Shown one piece after another: positions 9,901 to 16,379 of a stretch of DNA of 64,000 nt. The notes beneath the pieces are model-generated. The model worked only from the letters and a program-made list of their open reading frames with translations. It was not told where the DNA came from and ran no database searches. The DNA is from RBC101 sp052387735 (lineage in GTDB: Bacteria; Gemmatimonadota; Gemmatimonadetes; Gemmatimonadales; Gemmatimonadaceae), in contig JBQTIW010000124.1 of the NCBI GenBank assembly GCA_052387735.1, positions 14,255 to 78,254 on the forward strand. The letters run 5' to 3'. The position numbers were made by a program, and so were the translations under genes. Each line of letters starts with the position of its first letter. Position 1 is the stretch's first letter.

Positions 9901-10107
9901 GACCTGCGGTCGAAGATCGTGACGCCGTCGATCCGCTACTCCAAGCCGGAGTTGCAAGCGCACATCCAATACCTGTACTCGATGACGATGCAGTCCGACC
10001 AGAAGATCGGCCGAGACGCGATAACTCGGTATGCGACGCTCCGGAAGGATCTGGACGACCGGATCCTGGAGGCGAAGAAGGTGCTGGGGCCGAGGGTCGC
10101 TATGTAG
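6937..10107 (+). CDS. Exported VPS10/BNR-repeat (sortilin-like, sialidase-fold) protein
   Basis: The protein has 1056 residues from the ATG at 6937, chosen because a signal peptide starts there ('MSRSTRFVLVAALFAGGALD'). The body is a WD40/YVTN/BNR-type beta-propeller: many repeats of the 'G-x-Y-K-S-x-D-G-G-x-T-W' kind, for example 'GVYKSTDAGTTWSHVG', 'GIYKSSDGGTTWKKLG' and 'RTRDGGITWETIS'. A beta-sandwich region follows ('AATLEILDASGKVLRRF'), then a helical C-terminus ('DLDDRILEAKKVLGPRV'). Proteins of this type are numerous in Gemmatimonadota and Acidobacteriota and are often named VPS10 or glycosyl hydrolase. No sialidase catalytic set could be assigned, so a binding or scaffolding role is equally likely. 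Confidence 0.82.
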   Translation: MSRSTRFVLVAALFAGGALDVAAQARAVTRVSAPPPPSLTKPVPATFFAGLRYRNVGPARGGRVTTVTGVAQQPLTFYMGPTGGGVWKSVNAGQTWTNVSDRFFNVGSMGDIDVADSDPNVIFAGTGSDGYRSNVAVGRGVYKSTDAGTTWSHVGLATVGNIGGVRIHPVNPQIAFVAAIGNPFKPNVDRGVFRTTDGGRNWSKVLFVSDSTGAVDVEFMPGNPSVIYASMWRAERKPWTIISGAREGGIYKSSDGGTTWKKLGGGLPNALFGKSNLAVTPASPNSVWAIVEAKPGSGLYRSDDAGETWRLLSDFAPMLTRPFYYTGVTVHPRDPNTVWTYSEGFYKSTDGGRSWRSQNVPHGDNHDLWINPEAPDIMIQSNDGGANVTIDGGRSWSSIYNQPTAEIYQVTADNQFPYRLYGAQQDNSTLIVPSLPLSTGRPDSPMQEWMAGPGCETGPIMPHRTNPDTVYGACKGQFSRMSIRSGQEQQYWNGGQSLYGNPGKDLILRFQRVSPMEVSPHEPNTVYYGSQYVHRTRDGGITWETISPDMTLNPPERQQTSSGEPITIDVTGEEHYSTLYAIRESTLEPGVIWTGSNDGPFFVTRNGGRTWTDVTPRGLAPASSDFTRNNFRGPPDGCRTQNIEPSPHRRGSAYYAVHCYLLGDFRPFLYRTDDYGQTWTLLTPGTNGIPADEPTRVVREDPEREGLLYAGTEFAMYISFDNGKRWQPFQLNLPSVPVTDLRVHRGDLIMSTQGRSFWILNNLSIVRQAGDQVIDAPVHLFKPAEQYRHRYAGSFGGVESSRNDPADPQYPPMGAQIDYWLGANVSGAATLEILDASGKVLRRFTSEGPGESATTQPSMRQMVTEVSGTPRLPRTPGHNRFTWDLTLPGPWDANSARSGRNGPMVLPGSYQVRLTAGGATATQPLVLRMDPRIARDGVTLVALREQLDHNLKVRDMVTEVNQLAANIEEGRTRLRTATSAADTLKMLEDLRSKIVTPSIRYSKPELQAHIQYLYSMTMQSDQKIGRDAITRYATLRKDLDDRILEAKKVLGPRVAM

Positions 10108-10175
10108 TCGGGATTCGGGATTCGAGACCGGGGAGTCCCATCGTCGGCCGCCTGTCTCCGAGACCCGAATCCCGA
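10108..10175. repeat. Inverted element with GGGATTC arms
   Basis: The 12-base arm TCGGGATTCGGG (10108-10119) is matched by CCCGAATCCCGA (10164-10175) across a loop of about 44 bases. It starts one base after the stop of the VPS10-type gene, so it may act as a 3'-end hairpin or terminator. It has the same architecture as the GGGAGAC elements but a different heptamer. Confidence 0.65.
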
Positions 10176-10238
10176 ACGATTACTCTTTGCCGTGTAAAGT
10201 ACTTGACGCCGTGACGCCGGGACGCTTACCTTCCGCGC

Positions 10239-10892
10239 ATGGCCACCAAGCGTCCCCTCCGCCTCGAGTCCGAGCAGGAGTCCCCCGCGCTCTCGGATCG
10301 CGCGATCGACAATCTGCAGTATATCCGGGAGACCATGGAACGGGCCGGCACCTTCACGGCCATCTCCGGGCGGGGAATCGCCGCCACCGGCGTTATTGCC
10401 ATCGTCGCGTATGGGGTGTCTGGTAACCAGCTCGGGTCACCACGCTGGTTGTCGGCGTGGGTTGGTGCCGCGCTCTTCGCCCTGGTGACGTCAATTGTCG
10501 CCACCTACCGGAAGGCACGCGGGACGTCGACACCCATCAGCGGCTCACTCGGCAGAAAGCTTGCGCTCGCTTTTCTTCCGGCGCTCGTTGCCGGAGCCGT
10601 CATCACCGCGGTCGCGCTCCGCGCCGGATGGTTCGCCGCGCTGCCTGGGGTCTGGCTGATCATGTACGGAGCTGCGGTGATGGCGGGCGGCGCACTGTCC
10701 GCTCCCATCGTCCCGGTGATGGGAGCCAGCTTCATGCTCCTGGGTGCCCTGGCGCTTGGCGCGCCAGTGGTGCTCGCCTCGGCTTGGGAGGAAGCCAGCC
10801 GCACGGCCCTGCTCAACGTGTTCATGGCGCTGGGGTTCGGCGGTCTGCACCTCGTCTTCGGAACGGCGATTGCCAGGAGGTACGGTGGCTAA
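10239..10892 (+). CDS. Six-helix membrane protein paired with a winged-helix regulator
   Basis: The protein has 217 residues from the ATG at 10239. A hydrophilic N-terminus ('SDRAIDNLQYIRETMERAG') is followed by about six transmembrane helices, including 'GIAATGVIAIVAYGVSG', 'WVGAALFALVTSIVA', 'LAFLPALVAGAVITAVAL' and 'VFMALGFGGLHLVFGTAI'. The function is unknown. It overlaps the next gene by 8 bases, so the two are translationally coupled. Such pairs of a membrane protein and a small winged-helix protein recur in this phylum as far as I recall. The natural inference is a membrane-sensed or autoregulated two-gene unit. Confidence 0.65.
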   Translation: MATKRPLRLESEQESPALSDRAIDNLQYIRETMERAGTFTAISGRGIAATGVIAIVAYGVSGNQLGSPRWLSAWVGAALFALVTSIVATYRKARGTSTPISGSLGRKLALAFLPALVAGAVITAVALRAGWFAALPGVWLIMYGAAVMAGGALSAPIVPVMGASFMLLGALALGAPVVLASAWEEASRTALLNVFMALGFGGLHLVFGTAIARRYGG

Positions 10893-11292
10893 ACGCACTG
10901 GAACGGCGCGCGCCATGAAGCCATCTCCGCTGCCGGGTCCCACCCACGAGCCCGCCTCCATCCGGGAGGCACAGGCCACCCGCGACGCGACCCCGGCCGA
11001 ACTGGATCGTCTGATCCACGAGCGGATCCGGTTGGGAATCGTCAGCGCGCTGGCCGTGAACGATTCCCTGTCGTTCAATGAGCTCAAATCGCTGATGGGG
11101 ACCACCGACGGCAACCTCAGCGTGCACGCACGCAAACTCGAGGATGCGGGCTACGTCAGCTGCCGAAAATCGTTCGAAGGACGCATGCCAAAGACGGATT
11201 ATGCGCTCACCCCCGCGGGGCGACGCGCATTGGAGCGGTACCTCGAACACATGGAAGCGATCATCAAGGTCACGCGTGAGGGAAGACATTGA
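10885..11292 (+). CDS. Winged-helix transcriptional regulator (HTH_34-like)
   Basis: The protein has 135 residues. The GTG at 10885 is preferred because a strong AGGAGG lies at 10875-10880; an ATG at 10915 is the alternative. The DNA-binding domain covers about residues 45-125: 'RLGIVSALAVNDSLSFNELK' (helices 1-2), 'GTTDGNLSVHARKLEDAGYV' (recognition helix) and 'KTDYALTPAGRRALERYL' (wing and dimer helix). This matches MarR/PadR-like small regulators of the HTH_34 type. It overlaps the upstream membrane-protein gene and its stop overlaps the TTG start of uppS, so all three probably share a transcript. Confidence 0.78.
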   Translation: MAKRTGTARAMKPSPLPGPTHEPASIREAQATRDATPAELDRLIHERIRLGIVSALAVNDSLSFNELKSLMGTTDGNLSVHARKLEDAGYVSCRKSFEGRMPKTDYALTPAGRRALERYLEHMEAIIKVTREGRH

Positions 11293-12053
11293 GAGACGTA
11301 CGCAGGGAGAAGGGTGACGATGCGGCGCGACGCGACGGTTCCGGGCGAAACCCGCGGCTGCCGCGCCACGTCGCGATCATCATGGACGGCAACGGTCGCT
11401 GGGCCAATCAGCGAGGGAAGCCGCGGACTGCCGGACACATGGCTGGGGCCAAGTCAGTACGACAGGTCGTCGAGCATTCGCGTCGTGTCGGCGTGCAGTG
11501 CCTGACGCTGTATGCGTTCTCATCGGACAACTGGAGTCGCCCACAGGACGAGGTCGAGGCGCTGATGCGGCTCTTTCGCCGCCATCTCGCGGCCGAGACC
11601 CCCAAGTGTGTCGAGAACGACATCCGCATGAGCGTTGTGGGCCGCCGGGATCGTCTCTCGCCGGAATTGCGCCACGCGATCACCGCCGCCGAGCGGGCAA
11701 CGCGTGGGTGCCGATCCTTGCACCTGCGGCTGGCCGTAGATTACTCGGCACGTGACACGCTGGTCCGCGCAGCCGCGCGCGCTCCCGAGGGTGAGCAACT
11801 CACGCGTGAGGAATTCACGGCGCTGCTCTCGAGCGTCAACCACGACGACGGCAAAGCGGGCGACGTCGATCTGCTGATTCGCACCGGTGGGGAGCAGCGT
11901 CTCAGCGACTTTCTGCTCTGGGAGTGCGCGTACGCGGAACTCGTGTTCTCGCGACGTATGTGGCCGGACTTCTCGAGGGCGGACTTTGACGCGGCGATCG
12001 AAGAGTTTCGAGGAAGGGAGCGGAGGTACGGAGGGCTGTCGGCGATTGCATAG
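11289..12053 (+). CDS. uppS: Isoprenyl transferase (undecaprenyl diphosphate synthase)
   Basis: The protein has 254 residues. TTG at 11289, overlapping the previous stop and preceded by GAGGGA, is the only plausible start upstream of the conserved block. The cis-prenyltransferase signatures are complete: 'HVAIIMDGNGRWA' with catalytic Asp33, 'HMAGAKSVRQVVEHSRRVGV', 'LYAFSSDNWSRP' and the C-terminal 'RTGGEQRLSDFLLWECAYAE'. It condenses isopentenyl diphosphate onto farnesyl diphosphate to build the C55 lipid carrier for peptidoglycan and O-antigen synthesis, in the cytosol at the membrane. The usual neighbours cdsA and dxr are absent here. Confidence 0.93.
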   Translation: MRDVRREKGDDAARRDGSGRNPRLPRHVAIIMDGNGRWANQRGKPRTAGHMAGAKSVRQVVEHSRRVGVQCLTLYAFSSDNWSRPQDEVEALMRLFRRHLAAETPKCVENDIRMSVVGRRDRLSPELRHAITAAERATRGCRSLHLRLAVDYSARDTLVRAAARAPEGEQLTREEFTALLSSVNHDDGKAGDVDLLIRTGGEQRLSDFLLWECAYAELVFSRRMWPDFSRADFDAAIEEFRGRERRYGGLSAIA

Positions 12054-12054
12054 A

Positions 12055-12136
12055 GCGGTAAACGGCGAACGAGTACGGGCAACAGACCGCCGACTTATCC
12101 GCTCAACCGCGGTACGCTGTCTGCCCGTTTACCCGC
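12055..12136. terminator. Possible shared hairpin between convergent uppS and purK
   Basis: GCGGTAAACGG (12055-12065) is matched imperfectly by the inverted CCGTTTACCCGC (near 12125-12136) across the 75-base gap and the first bases of the purK end. Genes converge here, so a bidirectional 3'-end structure is expected. No T tract is evident. Confidence 0.35.
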
Positions 12137-13265
12137 TGCGTGCGAAACGCGCGCGTGCCTCCAACACCCGCTCCAGCGCGAGCTCCGTCGACTCGGCCAC
12201 GGCGGAAAAGTGTCCCATCTTCCGTCCGGGGCGCGCCGACGACTTGCCGTAGAGATGCAGCCGCACGTCCGGCACCGACAGGGCGTCCACGTACGACGGT
12301 TGCCGACCCTCCCACAGATCTCCCAGCAGGTTGGCGATCGCGGCCGGTGTGAGCGCCCGCACCTCGCCTAACGGGAGTCCGCAGATCGCGCGGACGTGTT
12401 GCTCGAACTGCGAGGTGGAGAGCCCGCGTTCGCTGTGGTGGTAGGTGTTATGGGGGCGCGGGGCGAGCTCGTTCACCAGCAGCCGTCCATCTCGGGTCAG
12501 AAACAGTTCACAGGCGATGAGTCCGACCACGCCCATGGTCTCGGCGATCGCGTGCCCCACCTGTCCGGCATGATCGACCACGGGTCCCGGGAGCGGTCCC
12601 GGACAGATCGACCAGTCGAGCACCCCGCGGACATGATGGTTCACGGCGGGGGGGAATACCGTGCAGGCGCCGTCCTCGCGACGAGCCACGAGCACGGACA
12701 GTTCCACGTCGAGGTCGAGAAACTGTTCGACGATGCACTGGCGGGCGCCCAACGACTGCCAGGCGTCCCGCGCCTCGGCGGCAGTGCGCACGTGGATTTG
12801 GCCGCGCCCGTCGTACCCCCCGATCGGCGCCTTGCAGATCGACGGGCCCAACGCCTCCACCGCCGCGACGCACTCTTCGGCGGTGGTCACTGCGCGAAAA
12901 GGCCCGACGGGGAACCCATGGCGGTCGAGCCACGACCGTTGGCGCAGCCGGTCCTGGATCGTGAATACCACCTCGGGTCGCGGCCGAAGCGGTGCGATCG
13001 CCGCCACTGCGTCGAGCGCGGGCCTGGCGATCTGTTCGATCTCCAGGGTGACCACGTCACAGTGGCGGGCAAGGTCGGCGGCTGCCTCGGCGTCGTCGAA
13101 TCGCGCGGTGATCGTGCGGCTGGCAATCACCTTCGCCGCGCAATCGGGATCGGGATCCAGCACGTGCACGTCGTACCCTAACGAGCGGGCCGCCATCCCC
13201 GTCATGCGCCCGAGCTGTCCGCCACCGAGGATGCCGATGATGGAGCCGGGCAGGATCGCGCTCAT
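12129..13265 (-). CDS. purK: N5-carboxyaminoimidazole ribonucleotide synthase
   Basis: The protein has 378 residues from the ATG at 13265, which overlaps the purE stop by 4 bases. The ATP-grasp architecture is clear: N-terminal nucleotide-binding 'IIGILGGGQLGRM', central 'ICKAPIGGYDGRGQ', 'IVEQFLDLDVELSV' and C-terminal 'LLVNELAPRPHNTYHHS'. It uses ATP and bicarbonate to carboxylate 5-aminoimidazole ribonucleotide in purine synthesis. The product passes to PurE, encoded immediately upstream. 'GGYDGRGQ' matches the PurK glycine loop. Nothing looks degenerate. Confidence 0.95.
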   Translation of the reverse strand: MSAILPGSIIGILGGGQLGRMTGMAARSLGYDVHVLDPDPDCAAKVIASRTITARFDDAEAAADLARHCDVVTLEIEQIARPALDAVAAIAPLRPRPEVVFTIQDRLRQRSWLDRHGFPVGPFRAVTTAEECVAAVEALGPSICKAPIGGYDGRGQIHVRTAAEARDAWQSLGARQCIVEQFLDLDVELSVLVARREDGACTVFPPAVNHHVRGVLDWSICPGPLPGPVVDHAGQVGHAIAETMGVVGLIACELFLTRDGRLLVNELAPRPHNTYHHSERGLSTSQFEQHVRAICGLPLGEVRALTPAAIANLLGDLWEGRQPSYVDALSVPDVRLHLYGKSSARPGRKMGHFSAVAESTELALERVLEARARFARSG

Positions 13266-13753
13266 GGGAGCGACTGGCCCAGCACCTCGTCCCGGCGAGC
13301 GGCACGCCACGCCTTGATGCGCGCTCGCAGCGCCGCATCCTCGTTGCCGACGATCTCGGCAGCGAGGATCGCGGCGTTGATCGCGCCGGGCTTTCCAATG
13401 GCGAGCGTGCCCACCGGAACTCCGGCCGGCATCTGGACGATGGAGTGCAGCGCATCCTGGCCGCTCAGGAACGTCGCGGGAATCGGCACGCCGAGGACCG
13501 GCACGATGGTTTTTGCCGCGCACATTCCCGGGAGGTGTGCAGCCCCGCCCGCGCCCGCGATGATGACCTTGAGCCCTCGGGCCTCGGCCGTCGACGCGTA
13601 CTCGAACATCCAGTCCGGCGTCCGGTGGGCCGACACCACGCGTTTCTCATATGGGACCTGCAGCTCGTCGAGCATGGAGCACGCGTGCTGCATGTGCTCG
13701 AAGTCGGACTTGCTCCCCATGATGACGCCGACGAGCGGGTGGCTCTGAACCAT
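13262..13753 (-). CDS. purE: N5-carboxyaminoimidazole ribonucleotide mutase
   Basis: The protein has 163 residues from the ATG at 13753 ('MVQSHPLVGVIMGSKSDFE'). The class I PurE signatures are intact: 'GSKSDFEHM', 'KRVVSAHRTPDWMFEYA', 'IIAGAGGAAHLPGMCAA' and 'PVLGVPIPATFLSGQDALHS'. It converts N5-CAIR to CAIR, the step after PurK. The ATGA overlap with purK shows translational coupling in a two-gene purEK operon on the minus strand. Confidence 0.95.
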   Translation of the reverse strand: MVQSHPLVGVIMGSKSDFEHMQHACSMLDELQVPYEKRVVSAHRTPDWMFEYASTAEARGLKVIIAGAGGAAHLPGMCAAKTIVPVLGVPIPATFLSGQDALHSIVQMPAGVPVGTLAIGKPGAINAAILAAEIVGNEDAALRARIKAWRAARRDEVLGQSLP

Positions 13754-13842
13754 GGATGGTCGAATCCAGTGAGTGGCGGGTGCCGCACCGATCGTTCGGC
13801 GCTGCGCCGCGGAAATATGGCACTCGCGGCAGGTGCCGCGAA

Positions 13843-13879
13843 GGGATGCGGGATTTCGGGATTCGGGATTCCGGGACTC
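13843..13879. repeat. GGGATTC tandem array in the purE upstream gap
   Basis: Five imperfect copies (GGGATGC, GGGATTTC, GGGATTC, GGGATTCC, GGGACTC) lie in the 274-base gap between purE and the D-aminoacylase-like gene. No complementary arm was found, so this looks like a half-element of the family. The rest of the gap holds a T/C-rich run near 13980-14025. I see nothing else there; the purE promoter should lie in it. Confidence 0.55.
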
Positions 13880-14027
13880 GAGGATCGAAGGGAAGGGAGG
13901 TTCGGGGTTGAGCATCCCGGCTACGTCACTCGGCGAGACCCCCACATCGCTGGTCGCACCTGGTCGTCCTCAAATCTCCACCTCAACTCCCCATTCTCTA
14001 GTCTCCATTCTCCCTTCTCTAGTCCGC

Positions 14028-15683
14028 CTAACGTGACCGCCGCAGCACGCGTCCCGCGCGCGCGCTCGTTCTCCTGGACTCGTCGATGACCGCGACGCCG
14101 TTCACGAACATGTAGTCGATCCCGGTCGCGTACTGCAGCGGCCTTTCGAAGGTCGCCCGATCCTGAATCGAGTCGGGATGGAACACGAGAAGATCGGCCT
14201 TCATCCCTGGAGCAATCCGCCCGCGATCCCGCAGTCGCAGGATGTTCGCCGGCAACGCCGTCATCCGCTGCACGGCCTGCTCGAGAGTCAGCACCTTGTC
14301 CTCACGAACGTATTTCGCGATGACGCGAGGAAAGGCGCCAAAGGCTCGTGGGTGCGCACTCTTCGTCGTGGCAGGATCGGCGAGCGGTGAATCCACTTCG
14401 TTTGCCACGAACGGTGCACGCAACGCCAGCTGCTTCTGCTCCTCGTTCATGCTTTGTGGTGCGACGTCGACGGGACCGTTCATCACGAGGTCGAAAAACG
14501 CATTCCACTCGTCCATGCTTTGCGTCGCGGCGACGGCGCGAATGGACAGGCCCACAAAGCGTTGATCGATGCGAGGCCCGGCGCCGGTGATGAGCACGTT
14601 GTCCCAGTTCATACCGACGTGGCGGTACCAATTTTCCCAGTCGCGGGTGGACTCCACCTCCTGGCGCAGGGACCGCCTCACGCCACTGTCGCTCAGGGTC
14701 GCGATGAACGCTGCCTCGCCGCGCGCATAGTGCCGCGGATGCAGGAACGAGCCGAGCCCGATGCCATTCCGGATGTAGGGATAGATGTCAGCGGTGATCT
14801 CCAGCCCGCGGGCCCGCGCGTCGCCGATCATCGCAATCGCTCGAGGCATCAAGGGCCAGTTTTCCTGCCCTGCCGCTTTCAGGTGATAGATGTGCGCGGG
14901 GATGTTCGCGCCTTCGGCGATCCGGATCACCTCACGGATCGCGTCGAGCAGCCCCGCACTTTCGTTGCGCATGTGCGAGAAGTAGACGCCCCCGCGCGCA
15001 GCGGCGACCTTGCTCAGGTCGATCAGCTCTTCGGTGGTGGCGTACGCGCCCGGTGGGTAGATGAGAGCCGTGGAGATCCCGACGGCGCCATCGATCATGG
15101 CCGTGTCTACTAACGCCTTCATCCGTGTCATCTCGGCGGCCGAGGGTTTCCGGTCCTCGACACCCATGACCAGTTCCCGCACCTGGGCCGCACCCACGTT
15201 GTGCGCGACGTTCATCGGCACGCCGTGCCCTTCGAGCAGGGCAAAGTATTCGCGGAATCGCCGCCACGTGACGCGTCGCCCGCCCACGAGCACTCCCGCG
15301 CCTAACGTGCGCTCATTCTGCGGCGCTTCCGACCCGCCTTCCCCCACCATCATCGTCGTGATGCCCTGGTACAGGCGCGACCACGCCGCGTTGGGTTCGG
15401 TCAGCAGTGGAGCCGTGGACGTGCCCATGAGATCGATGAATCCCGGTGTGACGACCCGATCGCGGGCGTCGATCACGCGCCGGGCCGTGCGCTGGCGCAG
15501 ATCCCCGATCGCGACGATGGCGTCGCCCTGCACCCCCACGTCGGCCCGGTACCACGGACTCCCCGTTCCGTCCACCACACGGGCGTGGCGAATGATCAGG
15601 TCGAGTCGAGTCGCCTGTGCCACGCTCCCCGACGTCAGGACGAGGACCGCACCAAGCGCGAGGCAGACGCGCATGAACGCCAT
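14028..15683 (-). CDS. Exported D-aminoacylase-like amidohydrolase with a non-canonical metal motif
   Basis: The protein has 551 residues from the ATG at 15683; another ATG lies three codons in. A signal peptide ('MRVCLALGAVLVLTSGSVAQ') leads into an N-acyl-D-amino-acid deacylase fold: 'DLIIRHARVVDGTGSPWYRA', 'LYQGITTMMVGEGG', 'GVYFSHMRNESAGLLDAI', 'IYHLKAAGQENW', 'ITADIYPYI' and C-terminal 'GRIAPGMKADLLVFHPDS'. The His pair in 'SHMR' and 'YHLK' is present. The first-strand motif is 'PGFIDLMGTSTAP', where family members normally have H-x-H. This may be a subfamily trait; the family contains mononuclear-zinc members. The stop TAG falls inside a CGTTAGGC octamer. Confidence 0.83.
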   Translation of the reverse strand: MAFMRVCLALGAVLVLTSGSVAQATRLDLIIRHARVVDGTGSPWYRADVGVQGDAIVAIGDLRQRTARRVIDARDRVVTPGFIDLMGTSTAPLLTEPNAAWSRLYQGITTMMVGEGGSEAPQNERTLGAGVLVGGRRVTWRRFREYFALLEGHGVPMNVAHNVGAAQVRELVMGVEDRKPSAAEMTRMKALVDTAMIDGAVGISTALIYPPGAYATTEELIDLSKVAAARGGVYFSHMRNESAGLLDAIREVIRIAEGANIPAHIYHLKAAGQENWPLMPRAIAMIGDARARGLEITADIYPYIRNGIGLGSFLHPRHYARGEAAFIATLSDSGVRRSLRQEVESTRDWENWYRHVGMNWDNVLITGAGPRIDQRFVGLSIRAVAATQSMDEWNAFFDLVMNGPVDVAPQSMNEEQKQLALRAPFVANEVDSPLADPATTKSAHPRAFGAFPRVIAKYVREDKVLTLEQAVQRMTALPANILRLRDRGRIAPGMKADLLVFHPDSIQDRATFERPLQYATGIDYMFVNGVAVIDESRRTSARAGRVLRRSR

Positions 15684-15689
15684 GTCGGT

Positions 15690-15905
15690 TCAGGGGAGCA
15701 GGTGAAACGACCGCGCGTGCCGTGGTTTGACGGAATCGAAGTGCCGCCGGTCGGTAGTGAGAATGTGGCGCGCGGAGAGGCGCTCGGCGATGGCCACCAG
15801 CGATGCATCGACGAAGCCCAGGGCCACGTCGCCGTGGCGACTCATGATGTCGGCGCTTTGCGCATAGCCATCGCTCTCGAGTCCTTCATCCCCGGCGTGC
15901 GGCCA
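15690..15905 (-). pseudogene. Truncated VapC-type PIN-domain toxin (C-terminal remnant)
   Basis: Reading the minus strand to the TGA at 15690 gives 'LGFVDASLVAIAERLSARH' followed by 'ILTTDRRHFDSVKP' and 'FHLLP'. This is the C-terminal third of a VapC PIN ribonuclease, including the conserved 'VDAS' and 'TTDRRHF' acidic positions. No start codon or N-terminal PIN strand precedes it: the frame runs straight into the antitoxin remnant, shifted by one base. The first catalytic Asp region is missing, so it cannot be active. A deletion joining vapB to the end of vapC explains it. Confidence 0.65.
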
Positions 15906-15990
15906 ATCGCTGGGCCTGATGCAGGAGCTTGTCGTCGAGGAACACGGTGGTTCGCTTTATGCCATCCATACTACCAGCCATATATGCCAT
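15886..15990 (-). pseudogene. Truncated VapB-type antitoxin remnant
   Basis: The reading frame of 34 codons from the ATG at 15990 contains 'MDGIKRTTVFLDDKLLHQAQ', the beta-strand and first helix of a ribbon-helix-helix VapB antitoxin. It then stops at TGA (15886-15888), where the second helix and toxin-binding tail should follow. It overlaps the VapC remnant in another frame. With that remnant it marks the scar of a vapBC module in which the 3' part of vapB and the 5' part of vapC were lost. Confidence 0.6.
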
Positions 15991-16379
15991 GGCAACTTCG
16001 CTGACATTCCGGCGGTTGGGTCGAATTGACCCAACGCCCGAAAGTCCGTGGTCCCCGGGAGGTGCGCCAGATCGGCCCCACTGAGCAGGACGCCGGCACA
16101 CTGCCGTCATGCTCCGTTGCCTGCAACCGTCAACGGCGCGCAGGACCGAAATACCGCGTTCGAAGCGCACGCAGCACCCCTATCGGATTCTCGATTGACG
16201 CGACCGCGACCGAGCCGTAACCTACGGCGACGCTCGTCAGCCCACCTCCGTAGGACGCTCCCTGTCGTGCCATCGCCTCTGGGCGTGTGGCCGGGGGCTT
16301 GAAGGGCTATGCCGCCTTCACTGCGGGACGGTCGAGGGGCGTGCTTCGCAAACCCCACACCCCACCAGGAGACTCCGGA
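15991..16379 (+). other. Gene-free stretch upstream of the SusC-like gene
   Basis: I find no credible coding frame in these 389 bases. Short frames on both strands lack ribosome-binding sites and family matches. It should contain the promoter of the SusC/SusD unit. The only candidates seen are a TTGACG/TAACCT pair (annotated separately) and an AGGAGA ribosome-binding site at 16367-16372, seven bases before the ATG. Confidence 0.5.
16195..16223 (+). promoter_or_regulatory. Candidate sigma70-type promoter for the SusC/SusD unit
   Basis: TTGACG (16195-16200) is followed after exactly 17 bases by TAACCT (16218-16223), about 155 bases before the SusC start. The -35 match is good and the -10 match is weak. 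This rests on pattern alone. Confidence 0.3.
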
